Assembly (NCBI GenBank): GCA_963715655.1
Contig: OY970262.1
Coordinates: 2,480,001-2,544,000 of the forward strand
DNA length: 64,000 nucleotides
Direction of reading: 5' to 3'
From: JANQPD01 sp963715655
GTDB lineage: Bacteria; Bacteroidota; Bacteroidia; Flavobacteriales; Schleiferiaceae
The translations under genes and the position numbers were made by a program. The notes under the pieces are model-generated. The model was given only the letters and a program-made list of their open reading frames with translations. It had not been told where the DNA came from and did not search any database. Shown piece after piece: positions 25,978 to 34,820 of this stretch. Within the stretch, counting starts at the first letter, position 1; each line of letters begins with the position of its first letter.

Positions 25978-27561
25978 ATGAGCAAGTTTACAACGGAGAT
26001 AGAAAAACGTAGAACGTTTGGTATTGTATCGCACCCCGATGCGGGTAAAACAACGCTTACGGAAAAACTTCTATTATATGGTGGAGCCATACAGGAAGCG
26101 GGTGCTGTAAAATCAAACAAGATTAAAAAAGGAGCTACTTCTGATTTTATGGAAATAGAGCGCCAAAGAGGTATTTCTGTGGCTACTTCGGTAATGGGTT
26201 TTGAGTATGGTGGTAAAAAAATAAACATTTTAGATACACCCGGTCACCAAGATTTTGCTGAAGATACCTATAGAACCCTTACGGCAGTAGATAGCGTAAT
26301 TGTGGTAATTGATGTTGCAAAAGGCGTAGAAGCCCAAACGGAAAAGCTGGTAGAAGTATGCCGGATGCGTGCTACACCGGTAATTGTTTTTATAAACAAG
26401 CTAGACAGAGAAGGAAAAGATGCGTATGATCTTATTGATGAAATAGAAGAAAAACTGGGGCTAACCGTATGCCCTTTAAGTTGGCCAATTGGTATGGGCC
26501 AACGTTTTAAAGGTGTTTACAATATGTGGGAAAATAACTTGCAATTGTACACAGAGCAAAAGAAGCAAAAAATTGCAAAAAGCATTCAAATTAAGGATGT
26601 AAACGACCCTAAATTGGATGAATTAATAGAAAAAGAATACGCCAAACAATTGCGTGAAGATATAGAGTTGGTAAAAGGTGTTTTTCCGAAATTTGATAGA
26701 GACGCTTATTTGAAAGGTGATTTATCTCCGGTGTTTTTTGGAAGTGCTTTAAACAACTTTGGTGTGCAAGAACTATTAAATTGCTTTGTGGACATTGCAC
26801 CAAACCCACAACCTAAAATGGCGGGAGATGTAGAAGTATCTCCGTTTGAGGAAACTTTCCGTGGCTTTGTATTTAAAATTCACGCAAACATGGATCCGAA
26901 GCATCGCGATAGAATTGCTTTCTTAAAAATTGTTTCCGGTAAGTTTGAGCGCAACACAAACTATTATCACGTGCGCTTAGGTAAAAACCTAAAGTTTAGC
27001 AATCCAACGGCTTTTATGGCTTCTAAAAAAAGCGTGGTTGATGAATCGTATCCCGGAGATATTGTAGGCTTGCATGACACAGGAAATTTTAGAATTGGCG
27101 ATACCCTAACCTCTGGTGAAAATTTACAGTTTAAAGGTATTCCTAGCTTTTCACCTGAGCATTTTAGGTTTATAAATAACGCTGATCCGTTAAAGTCTAA
27201 ACAACTTAATAAAGGTATTGACCAATTGATGGACGAAGGGGTGGCGCAATTATTTACGCTAGAAAGTAACAATAGAAAAATTATTGGTACCGTGGGCGCA
27301 TTACAATATGAGGTTATTCAATATCGCCTTGAGCATGAGTACAACGCAAAGTGCACGTATGAACCCTACTCTGCCCATAAAGCGTGTTGGATAGAAGCCC
27401 ATGATGATGCGCAACTAGCAGAATTTAGTAAGTTGAAATACCGCTATTTGGCTAAAGATAAATTTGGACGATTGGTGTTTTTGGCAGACTCTTCCTTTAG
27501 TTTAAATATGGCTAAAGAAAAATTTAACAAACTTACTTTCCACTTAAAATCAGAATTTTAA
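25978..27561 (+). CDS. prfC: Peptide chain release factor 3
   Basis: This is a 527-residue translational GTPase that recycles RF1/RF2 from the ribosome after termination. G1 is SHPDAGKTT, the switch II region is DTPGHQDF, and NKLD is G4; domains II and III follow at normal length. The frame is open from 25921, but the protein of the family begins close to the EIEKRRTFGIVSHPDAGK segment and a -7 box lies at 25950, so I place the start at the ATG 25978. It ends in a 12-base tail overlap with the convergent receiver gene. Confidence 0.93.
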   Translation: MSKFTTEIEKRRTFGIVSHPDAGKTTLTEKLLLYGGAIQEAGAVKSNKIKKGATSDFMEIERQRGISVATSVMGFEYGGKKINILDTPGHQDFAEDTYRTLTAVDSVIVVIDVAKGVEAQTEKLVEVCRMRATPVIVFINKLDREGKDAYDLIDEIEEKLGLTVCPLSWPIGMGQRFKGVYNMWENNLQLYTEQKKQKIAKSIQIKDVNDPKLDELIEKEYAKQLREDIELVKGVFPKFDRDAYLKGDLSPVFFGSALNNFGVQELLNCFVDIAPNPQPKMAGDVEVSPFEETFRGFVFKIHANMDPKHRDRIAFLKIVSGKFERNTNYYHVRLGKNLKFSNPTAFMASKKSVVDESYPGDIVGLHDTGNFRIGDTLTSGENLQFKGIPSFSPEHFRFINNADPLKSKQLNKGIDQLMDEGVAQLFTLESNNRKIIGTVGALQYEVIQYRLEHEYNAKCTYEPYSAHKACWIEAHDDAQLAEFSKLKYRYLAKDKFGRLVFLADSSFSLNMAKEKFNKLTFHLKSEF

Positions 27562-27951
27562 GCGCTCTAAGTGTTCAATGAATGATTTTGGAGAAAATGG
27601 CTTTTTAAGCAAGTGTTCTACATGCTTATTATCATTGGCGCGTTGCTGATCTGATTCATCTTCTGAGCTGCTAAGCATGAAAATTTTGGGCACTTTAGCC
27701 ATGGTTTTATATAATGCATCAAAGTGTATTAAAAAATCAAAACCATCCATTTCAGGCATCATAATATCAAGCAGAATAATATCCGGTAAATCAGCTGCAT
27801 CTTCTTGATTTAACTTTAAATGATCTAAAGCATCCATACCATTTGAAAACTCCACCACTTTAGTACTAATATTTCCCAAACGCAAGAGTTTAACATGTAC
27901 AAATCTATCTACATAGTTATCATCAATAATCATAAAAGATTTGCTCTGCAT
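27550..27951 (-). CDS. Single-domain response regulator (receiver only)
   Basis: This 133-residue protein is only a REC domain. Asp10-Asp11 (MIIDDN), the phospho-acceptor Asp in ILLDIMMPEMDG, the Ser of FMLSSS and the Lys of LLKKPF make the active site complete. It has no output domain, so it probably acts through protein contact or as a phosphate shuttle, like CheY or Spo0F. It is the last gene of the five-gene signalling operon, 5 bases after the REC-kinase gene. Its stop overlaps the end of the convergent prfC by 12 bases. Confidence 0.88.
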   Translation of the reverse strand: MQSKSFMIIDDNYVDRFVHVKLLRLGNISTKVVEFSNGMDALDHLKLNQEDAADLPDIILLDIMMPEMDGFDFLIHFDALYKTMAKVPKIFMLSSSEDESDQQRANDNKHVEHLLKKPFSPKSFIEHLERLKF

Positions 27952-27956
27952 AAAGC

Positions 27957-29060
27957 TTAAATTCGATTGGGAATTTTAAGAATAAACTTGGTACCTTCTC
28001 CTTTTTCAGAACTTACGCTAATCGTACCTTCCAATTTATCAAGGGCTTCTTTTACTATGTATAATCCTATACCTGAGCCACTCATATCACTTTCGTTCGA
28101 TTTAAAAAACATTTGAAAAACCTTTTGCAAATGCTTCTCCATTATACCTACCCCCTCATCTTGTACCGAAATTATGGCATGGTCAAGATCTATGAAAATT
28201 TTTACTTTTATTTTAGCAACTGGCTGTGTTGGTTTTTTAAACTTTACGGCATTACTAATTAATTGACTTAAAATAATTCTAATTCTAAAAGGATCGGATT
28301 TGAACTGTAACTGATCGTTAACATCATAATCTACTGTAGCTACTGCATTTTCACTAGCACTCCTTAGCGATTCTAAAATACCGTTAATAATCTTTTTCAA
28401 GTCAACTGACTCTAACTCTGACTGCTCGCGCGAATTTTTATAATAGTCAACAATATTATGGATGAGTGCATCTAAACGTTGAAGGGTACCATCTACCTTA
28501 TTGAAATAGTCTAGAGCCATTTCATCCTTAACCTCATATTGTGCAACTCTAAGTACACCTAAACTACTAGCTACGGGTGCTCGTAAATCATGTGAAGCAC
28601 TGTAAATAAAGCGATTTAACTCGTGATTGGTTTTTTCCAGCTCCTCCATTTTATCTGCCAAGCTACGTTTGGTAAGATATAAGTCATACGCATTTTCAAT
28701 GGCTACTCTTACTTCATGCTCATTCCAAGGCTTTGTAATATACCTATAAATATGACCTTTATTTATAGCAAGGATAATATCATTGATGTCCGTATAACCT
28801 GTCATAAGAATACGAACAGGATCAGGGAAAACTTGACGTACCGCGTTAAAAAATTCTACTCCTGAGGTAACGGGCATTCGCTGATCAGAAAAAACGATTT
28901 GCGGTTTTACCGTTTTTAAAATATTAAAAGCTTCTTCAGAATTTTTAGCCAAGTAAATATCATACTCTCTTCTAAATGCTGCTTTAAAAGAGTTTAAATT
29001 ATTTTCTTCGTCATCCAAATATAAAATCCGGATTTGCTTATTTTTTAGAGTTCCGATCAT
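27957..29060 (-). CDS. Response regulator-histidine kinase hybrid (REC-HisKA-HATPase)
   Basis: This 367-residue cytoplasmic protein has an N-terminal REC domain (ILYLDDEENN, phospho-Asp in FSDQRMP, Lys in YITKPWNE). A coiled coil follows, then a HisKA box with His in SASHDLRAPV, and an HATPase with the N box SQLISNAVKF, DEGVGI and GSGIGLYIVKEAL. The REC part is a close paralogue of the receiver at 34350 (both have TGYTDIND/NA and AINKG.(I/V)YRY(I/L)TKPWNE). It overlaps the 7TM-DISM kinase gene by 4 bases, so the two likely form one phosphorelay, with this protein receiving and re-donating phosphate. Confidence 0.88.
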   Translation of the reverse strand: MIGTLKNKQIRILYLDDEENNLNSFKAAFRREYDIYLAKNSEEAFNILKTVKPQIVFSDQRMPVTSGVEFFNAVRQVFPDPVRILMTGYTDINDIILAINKGHIYRYITKPWNEHEVRVAIENAYDLYLTKRSLADKMEELEKTNHELNRFIYSASHDLRAPVASSLGVLRVAQYEVKDEMALDYFNKVDGTLQRLDALIHNIVDYYKNSREQSELESVDLKKIINGILESLRSASENAVATVDYDVNDQLQFKSDPFRIRIILSQLISNAVKFKKPTQPVAKIKVKIFIDLDHAIISVQDEGVGIMEKHLQKVFQMFFKSNESDMSGSGIGLYIVKEALDKLEGTISVSSEKGEGTKFILKIPNRI

Positions 29061-31231
29061 TCAAATTCACTTGGTTGGCTTATAGGCAAATGTATGCTAA
29101 AATCCGTTCCCCTACCTAGTTTACTGTGCATGGCAACATTTCCATTATGCTTTTGAATAATCTTAAACACAATAGACATACCCAAACCTGTGCCCTCTCC
29201 TACATCCTTTGTTGTGAAAAATGGTTCAAATATTTTCTTTTGAGTTTCAGTACTCATACCTATTCCATTGTCTGAAATAGTTATAATAACTTCCGACCCT
29301 TCTCGCTCTGTTTTTATTATGATTTTTGCTGCTTCACCTTCTTCATATTTTTTATGCTGCACTGCATAAATTGCATTGTTTAGGATATTCATCAACACTT
29401 GATTTAACTTACCAGGATAGCACTCTATATCACCAATTTTTGAATCAAAAACCTCTTCAATTTTAATTTCTCCATTAATTTTATTGTTTAGCAAAACCAT
29501 TGTACTGCGTATATTTTCATGCAAATTGGCTTGCTTAATAGTGTCTTCATCTAATCTGCTAAAGGTTCGTAAACCTTGCACTATTTCTTTGGTACGGTTG
29601 GCACCTTCCGATATCCCATCAACTAAAGAATTTATCTCCGTTTGTAAGTATTCAAACTCCAATTCCTGTTCTGTTTCTTTAGCTTTTTTGTACTGCGTTT
29701 CAAATTCTGCGGTATTTATAGTACTGTAAGCATTTATAATTGCATATATATCGGTTAAGTCTCTTCGTAAAGGCGTTATATTACTAGTTACAAAGTTAAT
29801 AGGGTTATTTATTTCATGCGCAATACCCGCTGTAAGCTGACCCAAAGAAGCCATTTTTTCAGAATCTACCAACTGTGTTTGGGTTTCTTTAAGGTTATCC
29901 AGGGTTACCTGCAACTCTTCATTGGCTTCTTGTAATTCAAGTGTGCGCTCATCTACCCGCTGCTCAAGCTCTACATTTTGTCGTTTAATTAAATCTTGTG
30001 TTTCTTGAGCCGCATCAAGTGCTTGCGCCTGCGATAGTTCCTTCTCCTTTCTAAGCGTATTAATCCTATCTGCCAAAGCAATAGAAAGTAAAACTACTTG
30101 CACGCCAAAACCTATTTGCAGTGCATTATTACTAAAAAAACCATACGGAATTAGTCCAACATTTCTAAAAACAAATACTACCAAAGCTAATAGTAATGTA
30201 GTAAATGCAATTAGAAAAAAGCGCGCTGGCCTACTACCAGTTTTTGCAATTAAAGATGAAAACACTAAGGAATACACCGCCACCAATAATGCGGCTACAT
30301 CTACCAAACTGTATAAAAAATTCAATTTTGGATAAAACGATAAAATGGCAATAAGCAAGTAAAAAACTTGTAAGGCTATAATTCCTGCATTTAACCTTTT
30401 TGAATATTGTTTTACATGCAGAAATACTTGTGCAAAATAGAGCGCAAAAAAGCCTGCCATACTGGGCGCAAAAATCACTAAAACATGGGTTAAATAAATA
30501 CTATCTCCCAAAATATAGCGCTGAAAATATCCATCTAATAACGATTGGCTGATGGTAACAAAAACGATGTACGCTACATAAAAATAATACGACCGATCTC
30601 TTATAAAAATTGAAATAATCAAATTATAAAAAATCATGGCTAATAAAACGCCATAAAAAATTCCTTTCCAGTAATCTTGAGCGGTAAGGGAGGTAATTAA
30701 TTGCTCCGGTTTTTCAACCGAAATAGGAATAATTAATTGTCCTGATGATTTTACTTTTAAAAAAATTTCTAAAGAAGTGGTGTTATCCTCAAATCTTATC
30801 GGAAAAATAAAATTTTGATGCTTAATAAAACGCTCCGCATTTTCGAAATTAGCACCCGACTTATAAATTTCCACCAATTGGTTTTCTAAATTTTGATACA
30901 CCCAGATAGAATCTACTAATGGGAAAGCATAATTTAGGTAAAAATCATCTTCATTATTAGCATTTAAACAGTTTAATTTTAGCCAAACTGGATTATCATT
31001 AAAGCCTAAATTTAAAACTGGACTTTCAGTAGATTCAAACGTTGCACTCCTAATATTATCGGAAGTAAAAACGCGAGCATCATCAATGAAATACCCTAAG
31101 CTACTGCCTAAATACCTACTGTTATTGGTTTCTACTGGTTTGCTTTGGCTTTCAAAACCTTGAAGGCATAGCAGCAGTAAAGCCAAAAGCTTAACTGATT
31201 TTAATGTTTTAAAGAGGAAAGTGAAATTCAT
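29057..31231 (-). CDS. 7TM-DISM sensor histidine kinase
   Basis: This 724-residue membrane kinase has a signal-like N-terminus, a periplasmic 7TMR-DISMED2 beta domain (about 35-180) and seven membrane helices (about 190-390). A coiled coil follows (about 395-460), then HisKA (GQLTAGIAHEINNPINFV) and an HATPase (NILNNAIYAV, DNGIGM, GTGLGMSIVFKI). The extracytoplasmic domain is of a kind proposed to bind carbohydrates or other small ligands. It overlaps the acyltransferase-like gene by 23 bases and the REC-kinase gene by 4. The conserved coupling to two possible small-molecule synthases suggests that it senses their product. Confidence 0.88.
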   Translation of the reverse strand: MNFTFLFKTLKSVKLLALLLLCLQGFESQSKPVETNNSRYLGSSLGYFIDDARVFTSDNIRSATFESTESPVLNLGFNDNPVWLKLNCLNANNEDDFYLNYAFPLVDSIWVYQNLENQLVEIYKSGANFENAERFIKHQNFIFPIRFEDNTTSLEIFLKVKSSGQLIIPISVEKPEQLITSLTAQDYWKGIFYGVLLAMIFYNLIISIFIRDRSYYFYVAYIVFVTISQSLLDGYFQRYILGDSIYLTHVLVIFAPSMAGFFALYFAQVFLHVKQYSKRLNAGIIALQVFYLLIAILSFYPKLNFLYSLVDVAALLVAVYSLVFSSLIAKTGSRPARFFLIAFTTLLLALVVFVFRNVGLIPYGFFSNNALQIGFGVQVVLLSIALADRINTLRKEKELSQAQALDAAQETQDLIKRQNVELEQRVDERTLELQEANEELQVTLDNLKETQTQLVDSEKMASLGQLTAGIAHEINNPINFVTSNITPLRRDLTDIYAIINAYSTINTAEFETQYKKAKETEQELEFEYLQTEINSLVDGISEGANRTKEIVQGLRTFSRLDEDTIKQANLHENIRSTMVLLNNKINGEIKIEEVFDSKIGDIECYPGKLNQVLMNILNNAIYAVQHKKYEEGEAAKIIIKTEREGSEVIITISDNGIGMSTETQKKIFEPFFTTKDVGEGTGLGMSIVFKIIQKHNGNVAMHSKLGRGTDFSIHLPISQPSEFE

Positions 31232-31952
31232 TGTTTGGTATTTCGGTTAAGTTAAGTTCGTAGTGTATTTCAATTGTTTTGTTTCCCCTAGGCGTTGGCT
31301 CCACTACCAAACAAGAAGGTTTTTCCCGTAAGGCATTAATTTTTGTTTGCTCTGTTTCCAAAGCCGTTGTTAAGGCATTTGTATCGGGCAGCAGCACTGC
31401 TGTGGCTAGTAAATCTAATTTGGGGTAATAAAAGGTTCCATCATTGCCCACATCTTTTAAAACTTGGCAGCCTACGCGTTCTGCAAATTCTACGGTGTAA
31501 GGAGCGCAAAGGGCAAATAGTGAGTTTAAACCTATTTGATTGCAAATGGTAACGCCTGCTCTAGTGGCTAAGAAACTACCTACACCTAACCCTGCTACTT
31601 CCATACTATTCCATAATCCGCAAAGCTCACCGGTACCTTTTACTGCCTGCTCTTTTACGTGCGCATACACCGTTTCATCCATGTATCCGGTGGCATCTTC
31701 AATAGGCAAACTATGCTTTGGCAACCATGCGTGAATGCGAGAGCCGCCAAACACTTTTTCGCCATCTAAAGACTCTACCAACAATACAAATACACCGGGG
31801 TTTTCAATCCATTCAGCATTAACAGAAGTAACTTGCTTTACACCGTGCATTTCTAACACACGTTTGTGGCCGTTTAAAAACTTTAGTGAAGATTCCTTAT
31901 CATCTATCGCTCTAAATGCCCGAATTCTTACTTTGGGATCATGTCTAAACAT
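31209..31952 (-). CDS. GNAT-fold acyltransferase-like protein (FeeM/N-acyl amino acid synthase-like)
   Basis: This 247-residue protein has a GNAT-like core. The segment ELCGLWNSMEVAGLGVGSFL followed by FALCAPYTVEFAERVGC resembles FeeM-type N-acyl amino acid synthases and autoinducer-synthase-like proteins: an Arg/Glu strand, the acyl-CoA/ACP loop (GLGVG) and a helix with a late Cys. The C-terminal 60 residues are extra. The substrate is unknown and the family call rests on pattern, not on alignment. Overlaps of 8 bases with the ThiF-nitroreductase gene and 23 bases with the 7TM kinase gene make it part of one operon. Confidence 0.5.
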   Translation of the reverse strand: MFRHDPKVRIRAFRAIDDKESSLKFLNGHKRVLEMHGVKQVTSVNAEWIENPGVFVLLVESLDGEKVFGGSRIHAWLPKHSLPIEDATGYMDETVYAHVKEQAVKGTGELCGLWNSMEVAGLGVGSFLATRAGVTICNQIGLNSLFALCAPYTVEFAERVGCQVLKDVGNDGTFYYPKLDLLATAVLLPDTNALTTALETEQTKINALREKPSCLVVEPTPRGNKTIEIHYELNLTEIPNNEFHFPL

Positions 31953-34263
31953 TGGTACTAAGTATAGTTTCTAACGGTAGCCTAAGTGCGCGCACCGGTG
32001 TGTGATTGGTTTTGAATAATCTAAAAAGAAAAATTTCTCCCTTATACTCCGGAATATTCCAAAGCTTCAAAAATCGCTCACGTAAGTGTTTTAATTTCAA
32101 TGCATCAGCTTGACTTAAACCTTCGTTTTTTCCATAAACTTGCCGAGGAAACAAATATAAAGGAGCTATTAAAGGATGAATGGCTAAATCCATTACCGTT
32201 GCTTTCAGCCAAAGTCTTTCCCAAGCCATACCCCCTAAAAAAAACTCTTCTTGGGCAAATGTAGGACGAATTACTAAACCAACGGCAGCGGCTGCATTTA
32301 TGGCTTCACGCGATATAGAATTAAAGCCATCGCCCCCCTCCACTTGGCGTAAAGTATCAATAACTTCTTCCTCTTGTAGCATTTTTATAGCGCCCATCAT
32401 TTCGCTGGGTACTTCTAATGTTCTTATATCAATACCATCGCCCCGTTCTATGGCTTCTTCTGGCGTCCAGCGCATTTCTCTGTGAAAAAAATCATAATGC
32501 CCCCATTTATGTAAAACTCTAATCTTATCACACTCCGATAAAATTTCGCCTAATTCTGCTAAATCATTAGTATCGGTTAGCCATTTTACTTCCGTATTTT
32601 CCACGCTTTCACCACAGGTAGTAAGCTGCTCAAGCAAAGGTTGAGGCACCAATTTTCGTGGTTCTACAATTCGGTTGGTTTGACGAAAGGGAATTGCTTT
32701 TAGCAGGGTCTCGTTATCCAATTTACTCTTTTCAAAAAGCTGTTTAAAACCAATTACCACTTTTAACAAAGCTTCGTTTTCTTCTGCAATAAATTTATGC
32801 TCTATGGCGTATCCTTTAAACTCGGCAGCAATGCGTAAATTCTCAATAGCTGCGCCTATGCTTTGTATGGAGGCAATGTCTTTAAAATCTCCAAATGAAA
32901 AAGAGCGATCCTTTCGGTGAAACACAAACAGCAAATCACCTTCTTGCACAAATTCCCAAGGTTGGTCGTTTCCTGATGAAGGTGCTTCCCCCGCTCTTTC
33001 TACAATAAAATATAAATCCTCTTTTGAAATACTAATGTTTCCTTCCCAATCATTCGTTTTATTAAACCGCTGTATTGCTTCTTTTTTAAGCGATTTATCT
33101 GGTCTTTCAAAAACCGGAGGTTTGAATTTTTCTTCCGTTTTTTCTGGAATTAGCGTATTTAAATCTATGTAAAACCGACCACTTTCCACTTTTCTGTCCA
33201 ATAATATTCTCCTAGCTAAATCGGTAGTAATAGCACCACCCAAGGTAACGCTGGAGGCAAGTTGCGGCCAACTCCCTATGGTTTGATTCATTTCTAAAAG
33301 TGAAGCTTTTAATCGGCTAGATAAATCCTTGCCGCCCACCACTTTAAAAAGAATGGCCACTTTTTGTGCTTCTGATAAATTGCCAACGTCAAGCAACATT
33401 TTCTCCTCTACCAAACCGTGGAATATAGGTCTTTTGGGCTCTAAGTCAAAACGTTCCACGTCCATCATTCCTCTATCACTGGTATCCATTAGCACCGGAA
33501 TTTTAAGCGCTCTAGCTTTAAGTCTGGCCATAATTTTTATTGGGAAGGCATCGCACTCTTCAATTAAAATATCTAGGCAATTTTCTCCGGTTCCCAAAAA
33601 GTCGTCTAGGTTGGTTTTAGTAATTCCCTCGGTGAATAATTCAACCTTCAAATAGGGATCAATTTCTGCAATTTCTCGCACTACCATGGTTGTTTTAGCA
33701 CTACCTAAATAATCTAAACCTTTGCGTATTCTATTAAGGTTGCTTAATTCCAAGGTATCAAAATCGGCAATTCGTATGGTGCCAAAAATTCTTTCGGTAG
33801 CCATAGTAATTGCTACACTTTGCCCTACTGATAAACCAATTACACCTACTATTTTGGTGGCTAGTTGTGCTTGCTCAGCTTCCGTTATTTTATGCTTATT
33901 GCGACTGGTGCGCAAGCGAATAAATTCCTTTTCAGGTAAAATTCTAATGAGCTTTTTACTCCAAGGGTAATATATATAATTACCAAAATCATCGCCACCC
34001 ATAGCTTCTAAAAACTTAAGCGCTTCAGCCTCTAAGGTTGATTCGTCAAATTTTTCTTTTGGCCTGTCAATCTTTACTAATTCCCTGCATTGCGCTACAA
34101 TTTCGTTGTGATGCACAAGATTAGAAGTTGCGTCTATCAGTTTTTGTAAATCTGCAACATCCTCCGCATTGTTAAGCCTATAAATAAAATGCTCGGTACT
34201 TGCTAAGTCGGGTGATTTCAAATCTCTGAGTTTCTCAACTAAAACTTGAGTAGTTGTTTTCAT
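31945..34263 (-). CDS. ThiF/E1-like and nitroreductase fusion (Rv1355c-like)
   Basis: This 772-residue protein joins two enzymes. About residues 130-370 form an E1/ThiF/MoeB-like adenylation domain with the nucleotide loop VIGLSVGQSVA and DFDTLELSNLNRIR. About residues 400-700 form a flavin nitroreductase-like domain with ERAGEAPSSGNDQPWEF. The order matches the Rv1355c (MoeY)-like family. No partner ubiquitin-like or MoaD gene is seen nearby, so its adenylation substrate may be a peptide, amino acid or small acid, which the nitroreductase domain could oxidise or reduce. It is the first gene of the signalling operon and is divergent from a receiver gene. Confidence 0.8.
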   Translation of the reverse strand: MKTTTQVLVEKLRDLKSPDLASTEHFIYRLNNAEDVADLQKLIDATSNLVHHNEIVAQCRELVKIDRPKEKFDESTLEAEALKFLEAMGGDDFGNYIYYPWSKKLIRILPEKEFIRLRTSRNKHKITEAEQAQLATKIVGVIGLSVGQSVAITMATERIFGTIRIADFDTLELSNLNRIRKGLDYLGSAKTTMVVREIAEIDPYLKVELFTEGITKTNLDDFLGTGENCLDILIEECDAFPIKIMARLKARALKIPVLMDTSDRGMMDVERFDLEPKRPIFHGLVEEKMLLDVGNLSEAQKVAILFKVVGGKDLSSRLKASLLEMNQTIGSWPQLASSVTLGGAITTDLARRILLDRKVESGRFYIDLNTLIPEKTEEKFKPPVFERPDKSLKKEAIQRFNKTNDWEGNISISKEDLYFIVERAGEAPSSGNDQPWEFVQEGDLLFVFHRKDRSFSFGDFKDIASIQSIGAAIENLRIAAEFKGYAIEHKFIAEENEALLKVVIGFKQLFEKSKLDNETLLKAIPFRQTNRIVEPRKLVPQPLLEQLTTCGESVENTEVKWLTDTNDLAELGEILSECDKIRVLHKWGHYDFFHREMRWTPEEAIERGDGIDIRTLEVPSEMMGAIKMLQEEEVIDTLRQVEGGDGFNSISREAINAAAAVGLVIRPTFAQEEFFLGGMAWERLWLKATVMDLAIHPLIAPLYLFPRQVYGKNEGLSQADALKLKHLRERFLKLWNIPEYKGEIFLFRLFKTNHTPVRALRLPLETILSTNV

Positions 34264-34349
34264 TTGTGTTGGTAATATCAGAATGCTAAGGTAACTATGT
34301 GGAAAATATCAGTTACTTTCGGCTCAGATTTTATTCACAAACTTATGCT

Positions 34350-34820
34350 ATGAGTGAGCCACAAGAAAAAATAAGAATGCTTTATGTAGATGATGAAGTG
34401 CATAACCTGACTTCATTTAAGGCTACTTTCCGTAAAGATTTTGAGGTACACATTGCCGATAATGGCGCGGAAGGTTTAAAAATTGTGGAAGAAAATGATT
34501 TGCACATTATTCTTACCGATCAACGCATGCCCAATATGACAGGTATAGAATTTTTGGAGCAAGTGCAACTTATAAAACCGGAGCCAATTAGGATTTTAAT
34601 TACCGGTTACACAGATATTAATGCGGTGGTAGATGCTATTAATAAAGGGCAAGTGTATCGCTACCTAACCAAACCTTGGAATGAAGGTGATTTAAAAGCC
34701 ACTATGCACACTGCACATGAGGTATTTCGCTTAAGGCGAGATAATAAAGAACTTCTTGAAAAACTGGCAACATCAAATGATCAACTTGAATTTTTACTAC
34801 GCCAAAGATTACTCTCTTAA
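34350..34820 (+). CDS. Response regulator with REC domain and short helical tail
   Basis: This 156-residue protein has a REC domain (MLYVDDEVHN, phospho-Asp in ILTDQRMPNMTG, Thr of ITGYTD, Lys of YLTKPWNE) and a C-terminal helix of about 40 residues ending LEFLLRQRLLS; no DNA-binding domain follows. The frame is open from 34299, but homology starts just after the Met at 34350, and a near-consensus -7 box (TACTTTCG, 34314-34321) would make the earlier start untranscribed. It is divergent from the ThiF-nitroreductase operon and paralogous to the REC part of the kinase at 27957, so it probably belongs to the same relay. Confidence 0.85.
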   Translation: MSEPQEKIRMLYVDDEVHNLTSFKATFRKDFEVHIADNGAEGLKIVEENDLHIILTDQRMPNMTGIEFLEQVQLIKPEPIRILITGYTDINAVVDAINKGQVYRYLTKPWNEGDLKATMHTAHEVFRLRRDNKELLEKLATSNDQLEFLLRQRLLS

